From: Bradyrhizobium diazoefficiens
Lineage (GTDB): Bacteria > Pseudomonadota > Alphaproteobacteria > Rhizobiales > Xanthobacteraceae
DNA: 64,000 nucleotides
Assembly: GCF_018131185.1 (NCBI RefSeq)
Contig: NZ_JAFCJE010000004.1
Location: forward strand, 248,001-312,000
Direction: 5' to 3'
Numbering within the stretch: the stretch's first letter is position 1; every line of letters starts with the position of its first letter. A program made the translations under genes and the position numbers. Below, one piece after another: positions 29,513 through 36,902 of the stretch. Below the pieces are notes generated by a model that worked only from the letters and a program-made list of their open reading frames with translations, was not told where the DNA came from and ran no database searches.

Positions 29513-30319
29513 GTGACGGACTACGTGAAGATCGAAAAGGGCCTCGGCCCCGAGGGACGGATCGCGGTGGTGCGTTTCGACCGCGGCGACGGCATCAATG
29601 CGCTATCCCCCGAGGCGCTGCGCCAGCTCACTGCGGCGGCGCGTTGCTTCGAGGATGATGCTGCGACCTCCGTCGTGGTGCTGACAGGCAGCGCGAGCGC
29701 ATTCAGCGCGGGATTCGACCTGAAGGATGCCGAGGGACGTGCGCGCAAGGACATGGATCTCGGCACGCTGCGGCGGCACCTCAAGCTCGGCCCCCGTCTG
29801 ACCCAGGCCTGGCAGGAGATGGAGCAGATCACGATCGCCGCGATCGAGGGCTTTTGCGTCGGCGGTGGCGTGGCGCTGGCCGTCGCGCTCGACTTCCGTG
29901 TCATGGGCAGCGATGCCCATCTGCGTGTGCCCGAGATCGGGCTCGGCATGAACATGAGCTGGCAGAGTATCCCGCGCATGCTGCACCTGATCGGACCCGC
30001 CCGCACCAAGCAGGCGGTCATTCTGGCCGATCAGCGCATCTCTGCGGAGGAAGCCTATGAATGGGGTCTGGTCGAGCACGTCGTCGATCCCGGCCATGCG
30101 TTCGATGCCGCCATGGATCTCGCCCGGAAGGTCGCCGTACAGCCGCCGCTCTCGGTGGCGATGACGAAACTCACCGTCAACCGTCTCGCGCACGCGCTGG
30201 ACGATCTCGCCAGCCACATGGACGTGGACCAGTTCGCGCTCGCAGGCTTCAGCGAGGATCACAAGGAGGGCGTCGAGGCGTTCCTGGGCCGGCGCAAGCC
30301 GCACTTTAAGGGGCGGTAG
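29513..30319 (+). CDS. enoyl-CoA hydratase/isomerase family protein
   Basis: 268 aa starting at GTG 29513 with a G-rich ribosome site about 7 nt upstream. Crotonase-fold signatures are present: oxyanion-hole segments SAFSAGFDLKDAEG (about residues 62-75) and GFCVGGGVALAVALDFR (about 112-128). The acidic catalytic residues of a true hydratase are not obvious, so hydratase, isomerase or another crotonase activity is possible. It stands alone, divergent from the nitrile hydratase operon. Confidence 0.84.
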   Translation: MTDYVKIEKGLGPEGRIAVVRFDRGDGINALSPEALRQLTAAARCFEDDAATSVVVLTGSASAFSAGFDLKDAEGRARKDMDLGTLRRHLKLGPRLTQAWQEMEQITIAAIEGFCVGGGVALAVALDFRVMGSDAHLRVPEIGLGMNMSWQSIPRMLHLIGPARTKQAVILADQRISAEEAYEWGLVEHVVDPGHAFDAAMDLARKVAVQPPLSVAMTKLTVNRLAHALDDLASHMDVDQFALAGFSEDHKEGVEAFLGRRKPHFKGR

Positions 30320-30425
30320 TCTGCGGCGGCAGATGGATTTTCTTCGCCAAGGGATGATTGGGAAAACTTCGCCCAACCTCCGGCAGAATTCTGACATTGC
30401 AAGAATGACCTGAACGGGCGATGGT

Positions 30426-30524
30426 GCGTGCTGCGGTGCAGCGCGCTTCCGAGCCCTCATCGCGGTTCCAACCCCGTCGCATGATGCGACCAGGCTTCCC
30501 GCACGCTGGGCGGGCAAGCGAACC
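30426..30524 (+). ncRNA. candidate structured leader RNA (riboswitch-like) of metNI
   Basis: Four helices can form. A 9-bp hairpin is at 30426-30434/30438-30446. A closing helix GGTTC (30464-30468)/GAACC (30520-30524) encloses hairpin GTCGCA/TGCGAC (30476-30481/30485-30490) and hairpin GCTT-CCCGC/GCGGG-c-AAGC (30494-30502/30510-30519, one bulged C). This is a three-way junction ending 23 nt before the metN start. I cannot assign it to a named family; it does not show the SAM-I core I know. Confidence 0.5.
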
Positions 30525-30546
30525 ATTGTGCATGAAGGCCGCCTCC

Positions 30547-31683
30547 ATGAATGCCCACCAATCGCTCGCGATCGGACAGCCGATCGAGAAGTTCGATGCG
30601 ATTTCACCTGCCGCAGCCGGACCGGATGTGATGGTCCGTTTCGCCGGGATATCGAAGACCTATCCGGCTTACCGCGGCAAGCCCGGTGTCAACGCACTGC
30701 AAGGAATCGATTTCGCAATACCGCGCGGCTCGATCACCGGGGTGATCGGTCGCTCCGGCGCCGGCAAGTCGAGCCTGGTTCGGCTGATCAACGGGTTGGA
30801 GAAGCCGACCACCGGCCGCGTCATCGTCGATGGCCGCGATATTTCGGCGCTCGCCGGCCGCGAGCTGCGGCTGGCGCAGCGCTCGATCGGCATGATCTTC
30901 CAGCATTTCAACCTGCTGTCCTCGCGCACGGCAGCCGATAACATCGCGCTGCCGCTCGAGATTGCCGGCTGGGCCAAGGCTGATATCAAGACCCGGGTCT
31001 CCGAGCTGCTCGCGCTGGTCGGCATTGCCGACAAGCACGACCGCTATCCGTCCGAACTCTCCGGCGGCCAGAAGCAGCGCGTGGGGATCGCCCGCGCGCT
31101 GGCGACGCGGCCGAGCGTGCTGCTGTCGGACGAGGCGACCTCCGCGCTCGATCCGCAGACCACGCGCGCGATCCTCGATCTGCTGGCGAGCATCAACCGC
31201 GAGCTCGGCGTGACCATCGTGCTGATCACCCACGAGATGTCGGTGGTGCGGCAGCTTGCCAAGGAAGTCGTGGTGCTCGATGCCGGCCATGTGGTCGAAA
31301 GCGGCGATGTCGCCGACATCTTCACACAGCCCACGCATCCCATCACGCAATCCTTCCTGGCCGAGGTCATCGGCGATAGCTTGCCGGTCTCGCTGGCGAG
31401 CCGGATCGTGGCGGAGCCGCCGGCCGGCGGGCAAGCCGTGATCCGCCTTCAGGTGCGCGGGGCAGGGGCCGGCGACACCCTGGTGGCGCGGCTCGCCCGC
31501 GAGCTCGGCCTCGACGTATCGCTGCTGTCGGCCCGCATCGACGAGATCGGCGGCCAGCATGTGGGCTCGCTCGTTCTCGGCATTCCCCTGGGTATTTCCG
31601 GCGGCGAAGACGCGGTGACGCGGACGCTGGCCTTTCTGGCTCAACATCAATTCCCGGCGGAGCGTCTCGGCTATGTCGCCTGA
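30547..31683 (+). CDS. metN: methionine ABC transporter ATP-binding protein MetN
   Basis: 378 aa from ATG 30547; GAAGG (30534-30538) sits 8 nt upstream, which favours it over ATG 30532. The ABC domain has Walker A GRSGAGKS, signature LSGGQKQR and Walker B VLLSDEATSALDP. The C-terminal about 90 residues form the NIL/ACT-like domain (VIRLQVRGAGAGDTLVARLA) that binds methionine and inhibits transport in MetN. It overlaps metI by 11 nt. The gene is preceded by a strongly folded leader. Confidence 0.92.
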   Translation: MNAHQSLAIGQPIEKFDAISPAAAGPDVMVRFAGISKTYPAYRGKPGVNALQGIDFAIPRGSITGVIGRSGAGKSSLVRLINGLEKPTTGRVIVDGRDISALAGRELRLAQRSIGMIFQHFNLLSSRTAADNIALPLEIAGWAKADIKTRVSELLALVGIADKHDRYPSELSGGQKQRVGIARALATRPSVLLSDEATSALDPQTTRAILDLLASINRELGVTIVLITHEMSVVRQLAKEVVVLDAGHVVESGDVADIFTQPTHPITQSFLAEVIGDSLPVSLASRIVAEPPAGGQAVIRLQVRGAGAGDTLVARLARELGLDVSLLSARIDEIGGQHVGSLVLGIPLGISGGEDAVTRTLAFLAQHQFPAERLGYVA

Positions 31684-32338
31684 ACTCATCAACCTGATCA
31701 TCCAGGCGACTTTCGAAAGCCTCTACATGGTCGGCATCGCGGCGCTGCTCGGCACCGCCTTCGGCCTGCCGCTCGGCGTCTTCCTGGCAACCAGCCGGAA
31801 AGGCGAGCTGTTCGCGGCCCCCTTCATCAATCGCGCGCTCGGCATCGTCGTCAATGCGACGCGGTCCACGCCGTTCATCATCCTGGTCGTCGCCATCATC
31901 CCGTTCACGCGCCTCATTGCCGGCACCTCGATCGGATCGAGTGCGGCGATCGTGCCGTTGACGATTGCGTCGGCACCGTTCATCGCGCGTCTGGTCGAAG
32001 CCGCCATCCGCGAGGTCGATGGCGGCCTGATCGAGACTGCGTCCTCGTTCGGTGCCTCGCCGCTCCAGATCGTGTTCAAGGTGCTGATCCCCGAGGCGCT
32101 GCCGGGCCTGTTGCTGGCGCTGACGCTCGCAGTGGTCAGTCTGCTCGGCTACTCCGCGATGGTCGGCGCCGTCGGCGGCGGGGGCCTCGGCGATCTCGGC
32201 ATCCGTTACGGCTATCAGCGCTTCATGCCGGAGATGATGCTGGCCGTCGTCGTCGTGCTGATTGCGCTGGTGCAGCTCGTCCAGAGCGCCGGCGACTATC
32301 TGGCGCGCCGCGTCAACCGCCGACTGCGGCATCACTGA
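31673..32338 (+). CDS. metI: methionine ABC transporter permease MetI
   Basis: 221 aa with five membrane helices and the permease EAA-type loop (ETASSFGASPLQIVFKVLIPEALPG, about residues 118-142) that docks on MetN. It starts inside metN (11-nt overlap). The periplasmic methionine-binding lipoprotein (MetQ) is not encoded in the window, so it must lie elsewhere. Convergent with an AraC-type gene, only 6 nt between the stops. Confidence 0.93.
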   Translation: MSPELINLIIQATFESLYMVGIAALLGTAFGLPLGVFLATSRKGELFAAPFINRALGIVVNATRSTPFIILVVAIIPFTRLIAGTSIGSSAAIVPLTIASAPFIARLVEAAIREVDGGLIETASSFGASPLQIVFKVLIPEALPGLLLALTLAVVSLLGYSAMVGAVGGGGLGDLGIRYGYQRFMPEMMLAVVVVLIALVQLVQSAGDYLARRVNRRLRHH

Positions 32339-32344
32339 GCCGGA

Positions 32345-33334
32345 TTACGCCGCACGCCTCGCCCGCCGCAGCGTCTCCGAGGGCAGCTCGGAGAAGTGGC
32401 GCTTATAGTCGAGCGAGAACTGGCTGAAGTGCCAGAAGCCGTGCTGCACGGCGATGTCGTAGATGGATGTCCCGGCGCCGCCGGCGCGCTTCAGGGCGCG
32501 CCGGACCCGGTTCAGCCGCATCGCGCGCCAATAGTGCATCGGACTCGTGCCCAAGACCTCCTGGAAGCAATAGCCGAGCTTGCGCGGGCTGGCGCCGACC
32601 GCCGTGCAGACCTCCAACAACGACAGCGAGCGATCGCCGCTGCCGTGCATCAGGTCGCGGGCGCGATCGACGGTGCGCCTGCGCGCCGCGGCGCTGCGGC
32701 CGGGATCGCTCGGCCGTGCCGTCGGCAGCATGTCCATGATCTCGACGAGAAGAGCATCCTCCAGCGCCTGCCGTGCCGCCCCATCGTCGAACTGCCCCGG
32801 TGCGGTCGTGATGGTCTCGTGAATTGCGGTGAGATGCGCGCGCAGCCGTGCGACCGGCGCCTCCGCCATCTCGATCACCTGCAACCGATGCCAGGCGCGG
32901 CGCGGCAGCGCGATGTCGAGGGTGGCGGCCATTTGCTCGATCAGCGCCGCACTGGCGACGACGCCGCGCAGCTCGAAGGCCTTCGGCGTGCACATGTCGA
33001 CCTCGGCATCGATGCAGGCAATCACCTGCGCGCCCGTGGCATTCGCTCCGTTGCAATTGACCTCGCCGTCACCGTGCCAAGGCAGGCCAATGCCAAAGCT
33101 GCCGGCGCCCAATTGGCCGTATTGGCGGACCTGCTGGCTGGTGATCTCGCGAAACACGTCGAGCCGGGGCAGGGAGAGCTGGGTGAAGCTGCCCTTGAAC
33201 GCGCCGGCGCTGATCTGGTCGTAGCTCAGGCGCCAGCGGCCGAGCGCGGCGCAGTGCTCGTCAACGTCCGTGTTGCTGGCCTGGAACAGGCTGGCAGCCG
33301 AGTCCTGGATCGGAGGGGTTGCGCTTAAGACCAT
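32345..33334 (-). CDS. AraC-family transcriptional regulator
   Basis: 329 aa from ATG 33334; a TTG 15 nt upstream is also in frame. The N-terminal about 220 residues are an unrecognised sensor region, and the C-terminal about 100 residues hold two helix-turn-helix motifs (SLLEVCTAVGASPRKLGYCFQEV and SIYDIAVQHGFWHFSQFSLDYK). It is divergent from the NylB-like hydrolase gene with 180 nt between starts, so it is the likely regulator of that gene and of the downstream amine oxidase. Confidence 0.87.
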   Translation of the reverse strand: MVLSATPPIQDSAASLFQASNTDVDEHCAALGRWRLSYDQISAGAFKGSFTQLSLPRLDVFREITSQQVRQYGQLGAGSFGIGLPWHGDGEVNCNGANATGAQVIACIDAEVDMCTPKAFELRGVVASAALIEQMAATLDIALPRRAWHRLQVIEMAEAPVARLRAHLTAIHETITTAPGQFDDGAARQALEDALLVEIMDMLPTARPSDPGRSAAARRRTVDRARDLMHGSGDRSLSLLEVCTAVGASPRKLGYCFQEVLGTSPMHYWRAMRLNRVRRALKRAGGAGTSIYDIAVQHGFWHFSQFSLDYKRHFSELPSETLRRARRAA

Positions 33335-33514
33335 GACAGCACGTTGCAATTTGCCCGGCGAGATCTAGCGGGGGCCGTGCCAAGACTGGCATGGTCGTCG
33401 CCCGTGTCCAGCAAAATATTGCCGGATCTCGATAACTCCCGGTGGCGCCCGGGTGCAGTCTTGCTCGCTCACCGTTGCGGTATCGCCGCTGGTGGCGCTT
33501 CGCGGAGGATCAAG

Positions 33515-34711
33515 ATGCGGCCGACCGAAATCATGCGTGGCAGCCCACCGGCGCCCGAGGCCCTGGTGACCCGCGCCAACTGGCGCAGCTATCCCGCGAT
33601 CCGCTGGGGCTTCACACACACCCGCGAAGTGCTGCCAACTGCCGAGGTTCGACGGTCGGCCCACCCCAGCGCCATCACCAGCGCGCCGCGTGAGCTGGCA
33701 AAGCTCGGCTTCACGGCGCCCGACGGTACGCCCACCACAATCGAGGCTACCTTGCGCGAAACCTTCGCAGACACGTTGCTCGTGATGCACCGGGGCACGC
33801 TGATCCACGAATGGTATGACGACGGCATGAGTGCCGCCACGCCCCATCTGATCTGCTCCATCAGCAAGGCGATCGCCGGCACCCTGGGCGGCGTGCTGGC
33901 GGCACGTAGACTGGTCGATCCCGAGGCAAGCGTGGTGCGCTACGTGCCGGAGCTCGAGACCTCGGTCTACGGTGGCTGCACCGTCCGCAATCTCCTCGAC
34001 ATGGCCGTCGCCATCAAGTTCGAGGAGGATTACGAGGATCCCGCAGGCGATGTCGCGCGCTATCGCTTTTCCTCGGGATGGGACGTGCCGCCGCCAGGCG
34101 TCGAGGCCGGTCACCAGCGCGCTTATCTCACCACGCTGCGCGGGACAGGGAAACCGCATGGCAAAGTGTTTCACTACGTCTCACCCAACACCGAAGTGCT
34201 CGGCTGGGTCTATGAGCGCGCCTGCGGCATGCCATACCAATATATTCTGTCCGAACATCTCTGGCGGCCGATGGGCGCAGAGGAAGACGGCTCCCTGACA
34301 CTCGACAGCCACGGCATGGGCCGCATTGCCGGCGGCCTCTCCGTCACCGCGCGCGATCTGATCCGCTTCGGCGAGATGATCCGTTGCCGTGGCGTGGTCC
34401 AGGGACGGCAGGTGGTGCCCGGCTGGTGGATCGACGACATCCGTGAAAACGGCGATCCCAAGGCTTGGGCCGACGGCGACCTCGCCGAATTCTTCCCGGG
34501 CGCGCGCTACCGCAGCAAATGGTTCACGATCGATCCGTCGCGCAACGCGCTCACGGCGATCGGCATCCATGGTCAGCTCCTCTATGTCGACCTCGACTCG
34601 GACACCGTCATCGTCAAGCTCGCGACGCAGCCGAAGGCGATGGACGTACCGATCGACCTGCGCTGGTTCGCCGCCTTCCGCACCATCACCGCGCATCTCG
34701 CGCCGCGCTGA
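33515..34711 (+). CDS. serine hydrolase of the beta-lactamase fold, NylB-like (6-aminohexanoate-oligomer hydrolase family)
   Basis: 398 aa from ATG 33515 with GGAGGA at 33504-33509. The SxxK motif is Ser115-Ile-Ser-Lys118 and the Tyr-x-Asn region is Tyr221 in YVSPNTE. From memory of NylB, matching segments include IRWGFTHTREVLPTAEVRR, EEDYEDPAGDV (Tyr173 at the NylB Tyr170 position) and IGIHGQLLYVD. So it is closer to amide-cleaving NylB than to class C beta-lactamases. No signal peptide, so cytoplasmic. The following gene is a copper amine oxidase, 15 nt on. Natural substrate unknown, probably an amide of a primary amine. Confidence 0.85.
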   Translation: MRPTEIMRGSPPAPEALVTRANWRSYPAIRWGFTHTREVLPTAEVRRSAHPSAITSAPRELAKLGFTAPDGTPTTIEATLRETFADTLLVMHRGTLIHEWYDDGMSAATPHLICSISKAIAGTLGGVLAARRLVDPEASVVRYVPELETSVYGGCTVRNLLDMAVAIKFEEDYEDPAGDVARYRFSSGWDVPPPGVEAGHQRAYLTTLRGTGKPHGKVFHYVSPNTEVLGWVYERACGMPYQYILSEHLWRPMGAEEDGSLTLDSHGMGRIAGGLSVTARDLIRFGEMIRCRGVVQGRQVVPGWWIDDIRENGDPKAWADGDLAEFFPGARYRSKWFTIDPSRNALTAIGIHGQLLYVDLDSDTVIVKLATQPKAMDVPIDLRWFAAFRTITAHLAPR

Positions 34712-34726
34712 CATCCGGACTCCATC

Positions 34727-36727
34727 ATGCTCGAAACCGTCGCATCCAACTCGTCCGCGCAAGCTGCCGCACCGCATCCGCTTGACCCGTTGACCGCCGC
34801 AGAGATCACGACCGCCTGCACGATGGTGCGCGCCGCTGTGGCTTCACCCGAGAACTGCCGGTTCCCGACGGTGCGGCTGGAGGAGCCTACCAAGCAGGAG
34901 CTGGCCGCGGGCGGAGCAGGGCTTCCGCGCCGGGCCTTCGTGCTGACTCTGGATGTCGTCACCGGAGAAGCGATCGAGCACATCGTCGATCTCGGCCGCG
35001 GCGAGATCGTCGATCGCAAGCTCGTCCCCAACCGCGAGGCGCCCTATGGGCAGCCGCCGGTGATGCTGGAAGAGTTCTTCAAATGCGAGGCCGTGGTGAA
35101 GGTCGATCCCGGCTGGCGCGCGGCGATGCAGCGGCGCGGGCTCAGCGACAAGGACATCGAGCTGGTTCAGGTCGACCCGTTCTCCTCGGGCTTCTTCGAC
35201 AATGAGTTCGAGCGCGGCGCGCGCATCGTGCGCGCCGTCAGCTATTTCCGCGAGCATCTCCAGGACAACGGCTACGCCCATCCGATCGAGGGCGTTGTCG
35301 CGGTTGTCGATCTGATCGGCGGCAAGGTCATCGACCTCACGGACGAGGATCCGATCGTGCCGATCCCGCGCAAGAAGCGAAATTACGGGGCGCATGAGGT
35401 CACTGACCCGCGCACCGACATCAAGCCTCTGCACATCGAGCAGCCCGAGGGAGCGAGCTTTCGCGTCGATGGCTGGAAGGTCGATTGGCAGAAGTGGAGT
35501 TTTCGCGTCGGCTTCACGCCTCGCGAGGGCCTCGTGCTGCATCAGCTCGCCTACCAGGACGGCGCACGCAAGCGCGCGCTGATTTATCGCGCCAGCGTCA
35601 CCGAAATGGTGGTGCCTTACGCCGACCCGACCGTCAATCATTTCTGGAAGTCGGCGTTCGATGCCGGTGAATACGGCCTCGGCATGCTCGCCAACGCGCT
35701 CGAACTCGGCTGCGACTGCCTCGGCAACATCCACTATTTCGATGTGCCGGCCGCCGACAGCAGGGGCGAGCCCTTCGTCATGCGGAACGCCGTCTGCATG
35801 CATGAAGAGGACTACGGAATTGCTTGGAAGCACTATGAATTCCGCAACGGCCTGTTCGAGGTTCGCCGATCCCGGCGGCTCGTGATCTCGTTTTTCGCGA
35901 CCGTCGGCAATTACGACTACGGTTTCTACTGGTATCTCTACCAGGATGGGACGATCCAGCTGGAGACCAAGCTCACCGGCATCATTCAGACTACCGCCGT
36001 GCGGCCGGGCGAGACGTACAAATGGGGCGGCATGGTCGACGACAATCTGGGCGGACCGACGCATCAGCACTTCTTCAACGCTCGCCTGCACATGGACCTC
36101 GACGGCGGCGGCAATACCGTCACTGAGCACGACTTCGTGCCGCGGCCCTGGGGTAACGACAATCCGCACGGCAACGTGTTCGACACCACCACGCGCGTGC
36201 TGTCGCGCGAGCGCGATGCAGCGGCGATCGCCAACGGCGAAACCGGCCGGTTCTGGAAGATCAGCAATCCCAACGAGACCAATTCGGTCGGCAATGCTCC
36301 CGCCTACAAGCTCGTAGTCAATCCGAGCCCGCTGATGCTGGCGCAAGAGGGCAGCACCGTGCGCAGCCGCGGCGGCTTTGCCACCAAGCACGTCTGGGTG
36401 ACCGCGTTCGATCCGGGCGAAAAATACGCCAGCGGCAACTATCCCAACGTCCATGCGGGCGGCGACGGCCTGCCGCGCTATGCCGCGCAGAATCGAAACA
36501 TCGAGAATGCCGACATCGTGGTGTGGCACTCGTTCGGCCATACCCACGTCTGCAAGCCCGAGGACTTTCCGATCATGCCGGTCGAGTATGCCGGCTTCAT
36601 GCTGAAGCCAACCGGCTTCTTTGCGGCCAATGCGGCCGGCGATATTCCGCCGGACCGCAACAGCCGCAGCGTGCTGGCGGGCGAAAAGAGCGCCGCGGCA
36701 ACCTGTTGTCACGCGGACCGCGGGTAA
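34727..36727 (+). CDS. copper-containing primary-amine oxidase
   Basis: 666 aa. The topaquinone precursor is Tyr396 in NYDYG, the catalytic base is Asp312 in FDAGEYG, and copper ligands are His446 and His448 (THQH) with His607 in the conserved HTHVCKPEDFPIMP. N-terminal N2/N3-type domains precede the catalytic beta-sandwich. It oxidises primary amines to aldehydes with release of ammonia and peroxide. No signal peptide is visible, so a cytoplasmic enzyme is likely. It is 15 nt downstream of the NylB-like gene and probably cotranscribed. No aldehyde dehydrogenase follows directly. Confidence 0.95.
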   Translation: MLETVASNSSAQAAAPHPLDPLTAAEITTACTMVRAAVASPENCRFPTVRLEEPTKQELAAGGAGLPRRAFVLTLDVVTGEAIEHIVDLGRGEIVDRKLVPNREAPYGQPPVMLEEFFKCEAVVKVDPGWRAAMQRRGLSDKDIELVQVDPFSSGFFDNEFERGARIVRAVSYFREHLQDNGYAHPIEGVVAVVDLIGGKVIDLTDEDPIVPIPRKKRNYGAHEVTDPRTDIKPLHIEQPEGASFRVDGWKVDWQKWSFRVGFTPREGLVLHQLAYQDGARKRALIYRASVTEMVVPYADPTVNHFWKSAFDAGEYGLGMLANALELGCDCLGNIHYFDVPAADSRGEPFVMRNAVCMHEEDYGIAWKHYEFRNGLFEVRRSRRLVISFFATVGNYDYGFYWYLYQDGTIQLETKLTGIIQTTAVRPGETYKWGGMVDDNLGGPTHQHFFNARLHMDLDGGGNTVTEHDFVPRPWGNDNPHGNVFDTTTRVLSRERDAAAIANGETGRFWKISNPNETNSVGNAPAYKLVVNPSPLMLAQEGSTVRSRGGFATKHVWVTAFDPGEKYASGNYPNVHAGGDGLPRYAAQNRNIENADIVVWHSFGHTHVCKPEDFPIMPVEYAGFMLKPTGFFAANAAGDIPPDRNSRSVLAGEKSAAATCCHADRG

Positions 36728-36813
36728 CGTCCAACGGTTGTGCCGTTAACTTCAGCCGCAACGCTGATACGGCGTCGAGGCACGAGCGCATTCGTCGCAC
36801 GCGCTGCGCACAT

Positions 36814-36830
36814 GTCTGGAGGGATTCTAA
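36814..36830 (+). promoter_or_regulatory. weak candidate iron-control (Irr-type) element
   Basis: One good half (TTCTAA, 36825-36830) of the TTAGAA-N3-TTCTAA element lies about 70 nt before the siderophore receptor gene. The left half matches only 3 of 6 positions. The iron-related neighbour is the main reason to note it. Confidence 0.2.
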
Positions 36831-36902
36831 GGCTGTTCCTATCGCGCTCCCAAACCGTCTGAGTTAGGGCGAGGCATCAAAACGATACCGGCAAAGCCGG
36901 CA

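Noticed and set aside
30426-30524. SAM-I riboswitch call for the metN leader
   Set aside because: The conserved SAM-I core (for example GGTGGAGGGAC and GGCAACC) is not present, so only an unnamed structured RNA is claimed.
33515-34711. class C beta-lactamase (antibiotic resistance)
   Set aside because: No signal peptide and the sequence follows NylB rather than AmpC around the active site.
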